Positions 25,230 through 37,504 of a DNA stretch of 64,000 bases are shown here, piece by piece; position 1 is the first letter of the stretch, and the number at the start of each line of letters is the position of its first letter. A program made the translations under genes and the position numbers. The stretch comes from Isoperla grammatica (lineage: Eukaryota > Arthropoda > Insecta > Plecoptera > Perlodidae), in NCBI GenBank assembly GCA_945910005.1, contig OX246739.1, positions 11,692,292-11,756,291 on the forward strand, in the 5' to 3' direction. Below the pieces are notes generated by a model. The model did not search any database. It was not told the DNA's origin and saw only the letters and a list, made by a program, of their open reading frames with translations.

Positions 25230-25355
25230 GGGCGGAATGCACAGGATTTGTTTATGGTTGCTAAGGAGTTGTTATTTATGGAATATAGCATGTAATAAAA
25301 CAATCCTATAGCAACAAAATACTTGACTGTGCATACGGCCCTTTGCATTCTGCCC
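25230..25355. mobile_element. MITE-like repeat family B, full copy (126 bp)
   Basis: The terminal repeats GGGCGGAATGCA and the reverse complement of TGCATTCTGCCC agree at 11 of 12 positions. A second inner pair, GTTGCTAAGGA and TCCTATAGCAAC, lies about 20 bp further in. The centre matches the copy at 568-680. No coding sequence is present and target duplication is unclear. Confidence 0.65.
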
Positions 25356-26754
25356 TTAGACACATGGCAGCTTCATATTGAAAATCGCAAACAATTAAGG
25401 GCATGAAGTAGGTCTATGCATAATATTATAACGATTGGTATTTGTATTGCATTTTATCTATGCACTGCTTTGGCACTACTAACTTAGATCATTTTTATGC
25501 GCAATGTAGCTATACATATTTATGGTATAAACATTTCATGTTACCACAGTCAGAATTTTAATGTTTGCATAATTATAATATATAAACTGGTTGGCAGGCC
25601 AGACACTGTTGTATGCAACCCAACCGTGCTTGCATTTCAGAGTGAGCATAATATTAAGTGATGTCAACGGAGTCAAGTATTCACATTCGTGAGGATTTAG
25701 ACGAAACTAAATTTGTTATGCAAAGCTTGCATTATCTCAGCTCATGCATTCGAAACTAATAGAGGTGTGCAGCACGGCCAAACTTTTCGTTCAACTTGTT
25801 GCATTCAACCTTGAATTCAATAAGTTGGGGGCTGTCTAAACGGAAACTTTTGATAAAACGTTGGATTATTGAGTTCAACTTTTGTTTTTGCTTCCCGTTG
25901 AAGCAAACGGATCAATCACAAGAGGCTACATTGACGAAACTAGAAATATGGCGGTTGGTGGTGACAGTTGAGCCAACTTGAACTAGAAAATGGAAGCCTC
26001 GACTAAAAATTGACAGAACTGTCAAAAATGGACCATATAATTTATATGTAATTTTGTTCATTATCATATCGTATATTGTTCGTAAGATAAGTAGATCTAC
26101 CCTCGCAGTTGTAGTGTTCTTCCCAAACCAAACTAATTTTTCATCGAACTCTTCCCTTTCCATGTGTAGTGATTTCAGAATCTTTGTTTTGTTCTATTCA
26201 GTTGTTTGGTTGTATTATATTAACTATGACAATATAGAAATTGCAATTTTCTCAACCGTTATGTTGTTTCCCCATTTATTATGTATTATAAATGAAATGA
26301 AAGTGTCATCTTTTGAGCGTTGAGTAAAACTATAGGCATGAGCGAAATGACATTGAAATGACAATAAATCAACCATTTATTTTCCAACTGGACACGCTCT
26401 AAAAACCAGAAGAACAATCTGGATGGCTTAGTAGACAGACTGCAAGTTTATCTGTAATTAGTTATCCGTTGCTCGACTTGTCGCCGGCCGGGACACATCA
26501 TTAAATCGAGGCATGGGCGTGGCCAAAACTTAACTCTTACCTTAAAAAACTACTCCGTCACCTTCTGAGAGAGAGAATGCAGTTAGCCCACCCTGCCATG
26601 CTAACTAAATAGGTCACTCACATTGGCTCACTTGAAACATGCATGCGGGTCGCACCAATCCATGATGGAAACAACGGTGCATCTCGAAATGTTCATTTAC
26701 CTTTAACGCTACAGCCAGAGGTTCACGAAAAGTTTGCAAGTATAATCATCGAAA

Positions 26755-26762
26755 TGACGTCA
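26755..26762. promoter_or_regulatory. Perfect CRE palindrome TGACGTCA
   Basis: Exact TGACGTCA. Function is not shown. Confidence 0.35.
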
Positions 26763-27423
26763 TCATTATCCTCATTTAATGTTTCGTTAGTTTTCTATTG
26801 TAATGTGTGTATAATATATTATACTGTTATAACAGACGGTTTTGAAGGTTATGATAATGACAACTGTTGAATCAGGAGATAATCGAATGAGCAAATTTCT
26901 ATTGCTGTTAAAATAAAACAGCATATTGCAACAGCATGCTTCTCTTTACTGACGAAATGGTAGTTTTAAAAGTATAGATAAAGCCAAGCGAAATGTACTG
27001 CTTTCTTTTTAAGTCATCCTCAATGAAGTCGAAATATAACATATTATATATAGAGTGCAACCTCTCGGAATCACGAACAAGCCACAGTGAAAACAAGTTA
27101 TGCAACGCGTAGAAATGATGTCAAATTTAAGCTTTTCGTTGGGAAATCGTGTATATAAATATACGGACCGGTGGAATTTTACCTCGAACTCTTTATTTTG
27201 GCCAAGCGAGATGGTGCAAGAGGTACCGGTCTGATATCCTATTGTGTGTTCAGTTGTGGTTCAGTTTGCCTTGTAATAGGTTGCGGGATGTCACAAAGCG
27301 AAAGCTCAAACAGATTCTATCTACCAGCCCCAACAATCAAAACCAACCCTACATTTCCTTCTTTTTGTAGGATAACTACTATACCTCATCACATAACTAG
27401 TCTCATTATGACGTAGTAGCTGT

Positions 27424-27522
27424 GTCCAACAGTACCAACCTAATTTTCTACTACTTTTATCTATTCAAACAAATCCATTTACCTTTACAAATGAATGTTA
27501 TGACAGAACGCCAGGAATCTGT
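27424..27522 (+). repeat. Dispersed repeat family E, copy 2
   Basis: GTCCAACAGTACCAACCTAA at the start and GAACGCCAGGAATCTGT at the end match 24307-24480 in the same order. The central part seen at 34451 is missing or diverged here. Confidence 0.5.
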
Positions 27523-29162
27523 AGATATGTGGAGTGGACTGTGGGATTAGACAAGGATCTAAGGAAGACATGAGACTAGTAACGTTTACGACAACTTTTA
27601 TTGAGACAACTTTATATGTCTTTCTTCAGGTTACTTGTGATATTTTATCGCTCTTTATTTGAATTTTAAACCGACTATATGATCTTATAATGTAGATTAA
27701 AATTAAATAATTAGCATTTCAGTTCTTCCCGATGGATTAATTTCTACTTAGTCTTCTCTTGTTCAGTAACGAACTATTACTCAAAATCGTTCTTACTATT
27801 CAAAGACGGTGAAGTTCAATATATAGGAAGTGACTGAACCCTTGCAAGCACATGTGTAGAACGGTGACCAACGTAACGAAACTGGCGCACGGTCACTAAT
27901 CCAGCCACGCCCTCAACAACTCTCACGCCCTCACCACACATTGAGAGCATAGACGGAGTCTTTATACAGCAGGAAAACGGCGCATTGTTTTCTATATAGC
28001 CGGAACATGAGTGAAATCTTAGTTACATTCTGACCAATGGCGTCCAAGTATTGTAGATCATAACAGGGAGATAAATAATGATAATCAAACAGATCGATAA
28101 CTCGTTTTGCTCTGGGTGGTTCAGTGAGCAGGAAGTACTGACTCGCCTACGATGGAGATATAGAGAAGTGACTGCAGATTAGTTTCGGAGCCCTATCGCC
28201 CCCTCTTCCACTAAAATAACGAACCATCGTTATGTCACAGAGGATTCGGCTATAGAACTACCATGACTGACTGACAAATTTCCTGTACACCCGAAAGGGT
28301 AAATAATTTATATTATTACGGAAATAAAACTTACTTACTTACTTACTTACATGTCGATCATAAAAACGTGATATTAAAAGCCTTGTTATTTTCTGCAACT
28401 ATCATTGGGATCACGTTATCAGACAGTGATAGCGCACCTGCATTTTACAGATAAGTTATCAGTGCGAGAATCCATCTCCATCACAAGGCGAGGATTTTGA
28501 AATATGGTTGTTTTAGAGGAAATTTGTGGGCGCTGCTATCTTGAAATTTTATGCCATTGAAGTGCTGCTGCAAATTAATTCTACACTAAGGCATCTTACT
28601 AGTACTACTGTTATACCAGTATTGTTGGTAAATAACTTGTATAACTAACAAATTTCTGGACATTTATTTGTTCTAACTAAATAATTAGCATCTATTCTTC
28701 CAGCGTAATTCCGTAACAGCGTAAAAAAACCCAAAACCCGGACTTTCTTCACTGGGAACAGAAATAACCCCAAAGAACATACATTATGTTTCTGTCACCC
28801 TTGGCTACTACTTGTTGAAAAGTTGTAATGTTTCAGATGAATTACTTTCCAAGCTTTTGTGCCACGATTTCCCCTCGTGACAATCAGTCCCGCATGAACC
28901 CGCATTTGTCCCCACAATAAACGGTATTTCGACCACACGCATGCGTACTGAATCGGAAGTAAAACAATATTCAATATACACTGATAAGTGATAACAATGT
29001 GTACACACAGCGCACGCAATGCACGCACATACTTATCTCTAATGAAGGGTTATCCATATTCTAACGGGTCTTCAATAATTTCACGGCGCGTTTTGTGATC
29101 TATCCTATGAACAGAGTCGATAATGCAGCTTCGTGTGGTCACGTGGGTTATGTTCAAGACTA

Positions 29163-29170
29163 TGACGTCA
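29163..29170. promoter_or_regulatory. Perfect CRE palindrome TGACGTCA
   Basis: Exact TGACGTCA, about 25 bp after a GTCACGTGGG E-box-type sequence. Function is not shown. Confidence 0.35.
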
Positions 29171-29772
29171 CACCTTCGCATGATGAGCGAGATTCAATAA
29201 TAATTAGCAATTGTCAGTGCAAATTTTTTCTGAATGTATTGTCTTTTCTCGTAAGTGCTTCATATAAACGAATTTTTGTGTTTGAAAATTGTTAATTGAT
29301 TTGACGAGTGAGAGGAATTACTCAAAAATGGAAAGAAAATTGGAGAGGTCTTGCTGTGGTGACTGTATATAAACGCTCCACTTACTTTTCACTACAATCT
29401 GACAGATTGGTTTTTAAGTTTTATTATTGTATAACTGTATATTTTCGTGTGAACACACAAATCAATCATTGTACGAAATTACGATTGTGTCATGGCTGTG
29501 CCTTTAAACACACAACCGCCAAAGTTTGAAACCAATTTATTTTATAATACTTCAAAGAGTAATTGTTTACCAAACAATCACCAAGGATGTCTTATCACAT
29601 CAGTATAAGCACAATAATTATGATAGGTTATCCGATCTCTTTGGGCCCGGCCGGCGAGTGTGATGGAGTGACATTCTTACTAGTGTGAGACGTATCAATG
29701 AGTGGAAATGAGATGGAGAAGAGGTCGTTACACGTTTGAGAACCTGTTGCTTCAAGGACCATTGCCTTTTCG

Positions 29773-29797
29773 CCCCCCCCCCCCCCCCCTCCCCCCC
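29773..29797 (+). repeat. C17-T-C7 tract
   Basis: Seventeen C, one T and seven C on the plus strand. It makes spurious Gly-rich frames on the minus strand. Confidence 0.8.
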
Positions 29798-30835
29798 TCT
29801 CATTCCACACCACACAACCAGTGGCCATCCTTTCGCCGACAAAAAAGTCACATTTCAACTCGTACATAATTTCGAGTTGGCAAGACACGATACGATACAC
29901 TAATTATCAACTATGGAGTTCCGAACTAGGTTTATCTCATGATGCGAGTAGGTACTTTAAAGCAATTCATTCACGTTATAGAAAGTAGTGTATTATTGAA
30001 AACCATAAGAGTAAATGAAGTGAATATTGAAAAACAGGTCATCTTCAAGCAGAGATGGTTTGTTTTATTTTTTCCGTATTTTGCCGCACCATCATTATAT
30101 AGCGAGGCGTCCGACCACTAAACAAAATATTCAAGCTTTAAATATATTCAAGCTTGGATGTATTTAGAACAGGGTCATTAAAGCTATTTTGGGTAAAAGT
30201 ACTTTCAACCAACCCAATGGTGCGTGCTTCTATCTCCTTCAAATTGTTGTAAGCAAGTTGATGTCATCAGGAAGGACAAGTGGATCTTGAGTCTTGACCA
30301 TTACAATAGAAGTTCTATATTGATAATGATAACTGGAATATGTTTAGAAACGACAAGGGTATATACTTGTGATTCCTCCCCAGAGGATCATCATCAGTAC
30401 TTCTACGATTCATATGCTTCGTTGGGGGAATCTCTTCTAAATAAACTGAAATGTCACTCGTCATTCAATCTGGCTGAGTATACGTCATTTTTAATTATAG
30501 TTAATTCCAACGCTTCTTTACAATATTTGTTTCGTTTTATATTTGGTTTCTTCTCAGCTTTACTTGCGTAGTTGTTATGCCATGTTAGTATGAGGATACC
30601 AGCCCAGATACGTGCACTACGGGGACAGATACTATTTGTGTTGCCCTCAAATTTCTCAGTGGCATAATACTGGACAGGAAATAGTTCCTTCTAAAAAAAC
30701 ACTCCATACCAAAAGTGTTCGACATCGTAATATTAGTCCCAGGTAAAAATCAACTTCTGCCCCCACTACTGAGCCAAGCGCAGAGACTACCTGCAGACGG
30801 GCAGCAAAGGTCGAAAGATAAAAAGTCAGTTATTG

Positions 30836-31422
30836 TTGCAGGTTAGGGTTCCCAACCGTCCCGGTTTCGCCGGGACAGACCAGGAATTAAAGATCTTGTC
30901 CTGGTTGAAATGAAACTGATTCCGGGACGGCAAATGTCCCGGAATTACATGAAAGTGTCTTGCTTCTGCCGCAACCCCGCGCCGCCCGAAACGTGAGCTC
31001 GAAACGAGCAGAGAGAATGGATAGTAAATTAATGTGAGCATAGTTTCCAAAGTTGACTTTTCAAATGCACTATGTTTCAATAAAAATACTAAATAGGTAC
31101 ATCTAGTATTTACCCTATTAGGCTATTAATATTGTTATAGCAACACAATAATTAATAAAACAACAATCTCAGACAGGCACGTGAACTCCTAATTTCTAAT
31201 TAACTGCGAAAGATTTTTGTTCAAAAGGAAAATTCTTGATTTCTCGTCAAGCAGTAAAAACATGTTATTAGAACGTAAATCATGAAAAAAAGGTCCCAAA
31301 AAATTTCGCCTTCGGCGATAGGCCTCCAGCGGGCCTTCGGCAATATCACATGAGCCATTCCCTTTTCATGTGCTATTTGTCCCGGAATGTTATTTTGCAG
31401 AGTTGGGAACCCTATTGCAGGT
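30836..31422. mobile_element. Non-autonomous hAT-type element with 8-bp target duplication
   Basis: The element proper is 30844-31414 (571 bp). Ends are TAGGGTTCCCAAC and its exact reverse complement GTTGGGAACCCTA, 13 bp. The 8 bp on each side are identical, TTGCAGGT (30836-30843 and 31415-31422). Terminal repeats of this type with an 8-bp duplication are the hallmark of the hAT superfamily. CCGGGACA motifs lie just inside both ends, as subterminal transposase sites often do. The inside has no transposase: frames at 30826-31080 and 31221-31499 (minus) are short and cross the borders. It must have moved with a transposase supplied elsewhere. Confidence 0.9.
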
Positions 31423-31522
31423 TCGGGCGGCAATGACAATCTACCTGCAGCACCACAGAAGCGCCTTCCTGGCTCGAGGAGGGTAACGCATGCAGCCACT
31501 TGTTGCAGGTTCGGGCGGCAAT
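31415..31522 (+). repeat. Direct repeat beside the hAT insertion
   Basis: TTGCAGGTTCGGGCGGCAAT occurs at 31415-31434 and again at 31503-31522, 88 bp later. The hAT element inserted into the first of the two, so the tandem arrangement predates the insertion or is part of an older local repeat. Confidence 0.7.
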
Positions 31523-31972
31523 CTATCTACCTCATGCCTCTGTAACCAACAGCCGTGACGAGCCCAGACAACCGTAACCTTCATTTACCTCTAGGCAGTA
31601 AAGCATTCCAAGGTGATGGCAGCATTATTAGGTCATTGGCCATTGTTGCACACGCATTTGGATGCACCGACATTGCAGTCACGTCACGTGATGCAGAAAT
31701 AAGCCTTCTGCTGACACAGTACTGCACTGTACAATTCGTCGGAATCGAAAAAAACTCTTTTGCAATTCTATGACCTGTAAGAAGCTAACTCACGAATTAA
31801 ATTTACAATTTCTGCAGGAGAGAAATTAGTCGTTGTCTATTGAACGGGAATTATATATCACTTTGACAAGAACACCAGCTGTAATGATGGTGTTTGTTAT
31901 TGTACAACAACAATCACTTCTGCTAGTGACAGTCGAATTTAAACGAATATTGACGGGAGTTGGATCGCTCTG

Positions 31973-32052
31973 TGTGGCTCGTTGGGCTATGATGCGTTTA
32001 TTCCTACTTCTAATGCAAAATATCCAGGGTTCGATTCCCGGTTCGGGTAGGA
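31973..32052 (+). repeat. tRNA-like sequence with perfect B box
   Basis: The A-box-like TGGCTCGTTGGG (31976-31987) is followed by the exact B box GGTTCGATTCC (32028-32038), with a T-arm closed by CCAGG / CCCGG. The acceptor stem does not pair convincingly. It is therefore read as a tRNA-derived SINE head or pseudogene. Confidence 0.5.
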
Positions 32053-33447
32053 TTTTTCTAAACTTTTACACTTTATTCTACTATATAATACTGGTGTACA
32101 TGTAAACGGTGACATTGGAGCAGCCGTTATATTAACGACGTAACGAAACTGGATCTGTCATAGCAATGACGTAACGAAATCGTATCAATGTTCCCTACTT
32201 AATCAGTTATTGTGTGAGAGAGAGTTGGTATAGACAATAAAATACAAATTTATGATTTTATTTAATTTATTAAAGCTAAGGTGAAGTTGACGGTATAGAA
32301 TAGTGAGAGCGAGAAACGTTGTATGTGATGATGATTATTATTATTCATGATTAATATTCTTAGTTAATCACACGAGGTATAGACACGATAAGTTTAGTTC
32401 CAACAAACAATGAGATATCTGACGTAAACATGTGCATCAATTGTTTGCAACAAAACGCGATATAGTTATAATTAACCACCAATAACAAGTGCACATTTTA
32501 GAAACACATGGACTTCCATGAAGTATAATAAATTGCAAAGTGGGAGAGGCCCTATCGATAAGATATAGGCCTATTGTTTGTATGAACGGAAAACGTCACT
32601 CGCAAATGTAATTACATTGTAGAATGGACACATCACGCTACCAAGCTGCTTTCGTTATTGATAAAGAGCAAAATGCTCTAACCTTTGTTCAGTACGGGTG
32701 ACATAAATATGTACATGTTATTACCCGCATGTATGTGTGCACACACAGGTTCATATATTTACAGAGTGCGGTAGCAGTGGAGGGGGGAGGGGGGGGGGGG
32801 GGGTGATATGGTGGGAGACTAGACGATTACGATTCGAATGTTGCACAAATAAGTATACCCAGCATGAAACAATGTTCATAGGCCGAAATATATTACAGCG
32901 GAAAAAGCACAACACATTAAATGTTCATTGAATTGTGTGATAGTTCTTTAAAACATGAATTGTACAATTTGGAAATGGAAAAAATGGTATAAATTGTGGG
33001 ACAAAAGTTGTAGACCCTACAGGGGTGAACTGCTTCAGCTACTTAAGACCGAGGAGTCGTGCCAAATAAAAACACATTTGACTATTTCACGTGCATACTT
33101 AAGCGTTGAGCTGTGTTTGAGCCGCTGGCCTGCATGGTAGAGTCCGCGATAATCGGGATGGGGAAAGTTAGACGGTGGCCTATTTGTAACATTGTGTGGT
33201 GTGGTTTCACTGTGTATTAATAGGTTCGAATTGAATCTGGGCCTAATTAATGCGGGACTCGAAGGTACCACTTCTGCATGCACATATTTGATATCGGCCA
33301 AGAGCGCTTACAACATTGTATGAAATATATTTGTTTACGCAATAACTGAATTTTAAGATAACAGCAAGTGTCTCGTTAATTTGTTATACATTCCATTTAA
33401 AATGTAAACAAAAACTAGTATAGATAGGCAGATAGCAAAAAAGTTGT
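32053..33447. other. Spacer with one possible SINE
   Basis: CTGGCCTGCATGGTAGAG near 33127 resembles a tRNA D arm, and AGGTTCGAATTG near 33222 is B-box-like. The spacing is too wide for a tRNA, so any SINE here is diverged. A G15 tract sits at 32789-32803. No gene is recognised. Confidence 0.35.
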
Positions 33448-33833
33448 ACAATTCGTCATCAAACACGTGCAAAAATATGTCAATTAATGATTCTTTTCCT
33501 ACAACTTCCACTTCCAGTTCCAGCCAATGCTCCTCTGTATGTCCCAACTCTACAACGCTGAGCAAGGCGTTGGCCTGCAACGCTAAACCGCCTGTTTGCT
33601 CTGGCAATTATTGTACGCGAAGTGCAAACTAAAGTTGTAGCACCATATACGAGATACAATTCGTCATCAAACACGTGCAAAAATATGTCAATGAATGATT
33701 CTTTTCCTAAAACTTCTACTTCCAGTTCCAGCCAATGCTCCTCTGTATGTCCCAACTCTACAACGCTGAGCAAGGCATTGGCCTGCAACGCTAAACCGCC
33801 TGTTTGCTCTGGCAATTATTGTACGCGTAGTGA
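33448..33833. repeat. Tandem duplication, 208-bp period
   Basis: ACAATTCGTCATCAAACACG opens copies at 33448 and 33656. The two agree at all but a handful of positions up to GTACGCG. Both strands carry an open frame through each copy: plus, Ser/Cys-rich; minus, ELGHTEEHWLELEVEV. The few changes are split between silent and amino-acid-altering on either strand, so there is no clear sign of coding selection. The product, if any, is unrecognised. Confidence 0.85.
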
Positions 33834-36277
33834 TTGATGCGCTCACCGGCAAAGGTCATCGGTCCCCACGAAAAAACGCAATATCGCAAAACAAATACAT
33901 TAATACTGATAACATGTCGAATGTTGCCAAAATGCTGATAGGGTATATTATCATTTGGAGACGATCTACAGGAGTAGGCCCTATACTCTTAGTGCGTTAT
34001 CTTTGATAAAAATTTATAAAAAAAAACGAAATTTGAAAAACTCAATAAGGTAAGAATGATTTTGTGTGCATGCAAACTCAGTGAATACACGATTTAAAAT
34101 TGTTGCGAGAAGGAAAAGTGTTGCTCATAACAATAGGTCTACAGTCGAAGTGATAACCGCATTAATGATTGTCAGGAGTCAGGACATCCTGGTATTGGCC
34201 TATCCCAAATTATTAGAAAGTAATTTAATTTCAATTGTATGTAGAGGAACTCTTCAGTAGTACATATTTCTCACTCAACGGTAGAACGGTACATTCTGTG
34301 TTGCACAGTGTACATTTTATTACACGAAGCATTCATGTCACATCGCAAACGTTGCTTATACGCTCAAACGACACAGCCATATAATAAATAATACAATGAG
34401 AATAATTAATCTACTCGATGGATGGCGAGGTGTATGTAAAAGCTGTTAATTACCGTCTAATTGAAACAGTCCGTTAGGGATAATTTACACCTTCAGTTGG
34501 TTACCTGGAGTGGTAGCTTTGGAGAAAACAAATAATTGAGTTGAAAAGTTAACCGTCCTATCCACAAATAAGATTTATCATAGACAACATAAATTATATA
34601 CGAATAGAAAAGCGTTTTATTGTTATACTTTTGAATCAACCTGTAAGTAATTTGAACCAATTGAATGAAGAGCTAAATGGATATAGTTGTTACTTGTTAG
34701 TGGTGTAAATGGTTAATAAGACATGTCGCGTTACTGCTTGAATGGTGGTGAGTACTGAGATGTTGATACAGATGTCGATAGTAAAAGATAAACGAAAATT
34801 TGTCTAGCAACTTCTACTCGCAATTCGACAGTATTACTATGCAAAATCAGTGGGAGCAACGAACCAGCTAAATTTCTTCTTTGGCGAGATGATTATGCCT
34901 CAAATTCTAAGAAAGGATGAATAGCTTGAGAATACGTCTAAAATGAATGTAGATATATGGAAATAATAAATTACGCTGCAGCTAAATAGAAAGGCAGGAT
35001 GGGAAAACTTAGCACAGTCATGTTACGGTATAGCAAAACCAAAATTATTGGTATAATCAATTCGTGGGATTTGTCAATGGAAATTCGTGATCTGTCTGAA
35101 TTAATCAGGTGTGCAAAATATTCATGACCGTACCTGATTTTATTACATTGTCATCATGGCTGATGCATTCTGCCAAGTTATATGTTAGGTACTTGTACGT
35201 ATTTTATGAGCAATATATTTGAGGACGTTTAATCTGTCTTGTCCATTGCTGACTGCTAAAAGAAACCTTAATCCACAATTTATCTATAATCTATTCATTA
35301 TAAGCAAAATATTGGTTTATTGTCTGGCAAATTAAATCAGAGAAAACGTCACACTGAACTGTAATTGCAACTGTCACATATCTGCTTCGTCAAACGTTAT
35401 ACGACGCAAAAAATGATGTTACACAATTTGTAATGCAATTGATTTCCGCTAACTTGTCAAGTGGCAAATCAATATTAAAAGTATCGTTGAATTTTGTTCT
35501 ATTGCCTAATGTGTGTCGCAATAAGCGACAAGTGTTTTCCGATGACCCTTACGTGTCATCATCCATGTTGACTGAAGCGCAGGAAGCCGACAGTCTGCGT
35601 TCTTGTTTTGAAACACTATCTCTTGATCCACACTGAAGATAGTTGCATTCTTAAGTTACAAAAAACAAAACAATTGGTGATAGGAATTGAGATGATTAAT
35701 GTTCCGAAAACCTGCATCCTACGAAGAACCAGGGCGATATGAATTAACAGCCAGTGATGCATCCAGAAATTCGTTGCATTATTAATTGAACCAAAATCTT
35801 CACTTTTATTTTCGTTTTGACGTGGAAATTCCAGTGTAATAGTTAGACAGACATGGAATCCCAAAGAGGCATGGCTAATTATATTACCTTACGGTAAACC
35901 TAACGGTCTTGTGATTTGATCAGTGTAGTGTATTATCCCACGAAAACGGAGTCAACCTGTCGGGACAGAGCTAAGTCATTCATGCCCTTTAGAGAGCAAA
36001 TCAATATGAAAGGTAGATAAAAAGATGCCCATCATTAATTATACACATAACAAACTTAAGTAGCACTTTTTTAAACAGGTATTGGTTCAACAATAATTAA
36101 CAAACGCCAGAGAGAAAACGGGTAGTGCTGTCAGAATCAGATCAGACATCTTCGCCTTTGGGCATTGCTGCACCCGATGATGCAATGCTCAGTTGGGACA
36201 GATTTCATCCAATTGCCTCTGGTATAGTGTGACGATTATTATAGTTAATTGAATAGGTTTTTGATACTCATTACACC
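33834..36277. other. Spacer with repeat family E fragment
   Basis: Repeat family E fragment lies at 34451-34518. A plus-strand frame at 35433-35636 ends in a coding-like stretch (see findings). Otherwise the block is AT-rich and unremarkable. Confidence 0.35.
34451..34518 (+). repeat. Dispersed repeat family E, copy 3 (partial)
   Basis: TACCGTCTAATTGAAACAG through TTGGTTACCTGGA matches 24346-24405 with scattered changes. Confidence 0.55.
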
Positions 36278-36540
36278 TTTATGATGATGATGAAGATGAC
36301 GATGACGGTAATGAATGGGTGATCGCACACACATATACAACCCAAGTCAGGATTCGATAATGGTATTCGGGGTTTTACGTCCCATAGTTGCAACGAGGCT
36401 AATCGAGACAATGAGTTGGTGATTATGAGGATGAAAAACGCCACGTGACATCCATGCCCAAGCCAGGATTCGAACCTGGAACGCAGAGACTGCGGTTTAC
36501 TAGATCAACGCCTTATCGACCACGGCCAACTACGCCGGCA
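36278..36540 (-). mobile_element. tRNA-derived SINE with (ATG)n tail
   Basis: On the minus strand the element begins GCCGGCGTAGTTGGCCGTGG, a tRNA-like 5' half with A-box character. It continues to the exact B box GGTTCGAATCC (plus coordinates 36466-36476) inside a CCAGG / CCTGG T arm. The head looks like a tRNA with a long variable arm (Leu/Ser type). The body passes through CCGATTAGCC-type sequence and TATGGGACGTAAAACCCCG. It ends in a degenerate trinucleotide tail at 36278-36312 (GAT on the plus strand). The body and tail recur at 10144-10222. Head, body and microsatellite tail in this order define a tRNA-derived SINE. Confidence 0.8.
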
Positions 36541-36763
36541 GTTAGTTATTGCGATATGAGGGCACAGAATATAGTTATTATGGACGCGATGTGATGAGAG
36601 TGATGTTGATTCTGCTGCCTCGGCAGCTCGAATGAAAATGAGCAAATATCATGACAGGTCTAAGTTCCTCCGTTGGGACTAACTATTAAATTAATGAATT
36701 GATAATGATTCGAGTAATAATGATGATTATAGCATTAAGGTTACGCAAAAATATAGTCTCAAT

Positions 36764-36870
36764 ACTCACTTTTAGATCGAAGATAGGGGATGTTTTACTT
36801 TCAGCGAGAAAACCGATGTTGGGTCGACCAAAGAAACTTACCTGCAAAACAAAGAAAGAAACAACATTAG
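36764..36870 (-). other. Recursive splice site with a 72-nt candidate cassette exon
   Basis: The minus strand reads TTTCTAATG (branch-point-like), TTGTTTCTTTCTTTGTTTTGCAG as a pyrimidine tract, then GTAAGT directly after the AG (junction 36842/36841). This is the (Y)nNCAG|GTAAGT pattern of recursive splice sites. From 36841 to 36770 are 72 nt (24 codons, fully open, starting VSFFGRPNIG) that end at a second donor GTGAGT (36769-36764). Either donor could be used, giving a zero-length intermediate or a 24-residue cassette. It is on the same strand as the CrebA exon and about 22 kb upstream of it. Assignment to that gene is inference. Confidence 0.6.
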
Positions 36871-37504
36871 AAATAAGTACAAAATCATGCAAGTGCAATA
36901 CAATAGCACATACCTACTTCTTATGGGATTTAGAATTCGCTTGTAACATTGTACATAAATCACAATAAAACCACCAAAACAGATTTGTACTTGTCACGTT
37001 TGTAAAGACTGTATCTTCCACCAAATAATCCAATCTATTTCAGAGATCTCTAATTTGAAAACATGTCTCGTTCTTTCGATAATCCTAAAACTAACATTCA
37101 AATACCATACTAGTGTAAACAAAAAGGAAACTAAGTACACTTACATATAAAATAAAAAAAACACACAAGCAAATTAAATACAATATATTAAATTGTATAT
37201 TCTTCAAGGATGTTTCTAATCTGTAGTTATAATTCATTTCATATAGTCATGAAACGGTTTATTCTATGTATTCAAGCACATACATATACGATTAAACGAA
37301 TGTACTTATAGAATGTACTTGTTAAAAGTAATTCACAATACATTGTTTATCCAACGATGTCTCTAATGTACAACACGGTATTATTCTGTACCAACTTGTT
37401 ACAAGCACTGTACTGTGTACTGGCCTACTAAGCAATGATAGGATAAATAAAACAGCATCAGTTCAATAGTTGTTTTCGTTACAGACAACCACATCCCAAG
37501 ATCA

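Larger units (their letters stand above)
25356..30835. other. Spacer with two CREs and anonymous frames
   Basis: The longest frame is 30224-30571 (plus, 115 codons). It has no motif I recognise and no clear flanking splice signals. Frames at 25912-26163, 26054-26323 and 29618-29900 overlap on opposite strands or cross the C run at 29773. A (CTTA)n run lies at 28328-28350. Confidence 0.35.

Noticed and set aside
29618..29900. Gly-rich frames on the minus strand
   Set aside because: They depend on the C17/C7 homopolymer, whose length is unreliable.
30224..30571. 115-codon frame on the plus strand
   Set aside because: AT-driven composition, no homologue known and no clear splice or start context.
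31973..32052. A functional tRNA gene (also at 22050, 36466, 50744, 61556)
   Set aside because: A and B boxes are present but acceptor stems and D arms do not pair well; tRNA-derived SINE heads fit better.
32737..32931. Gly-rich frame on the plus strand
   Set aside because: Created by the G15 tract.
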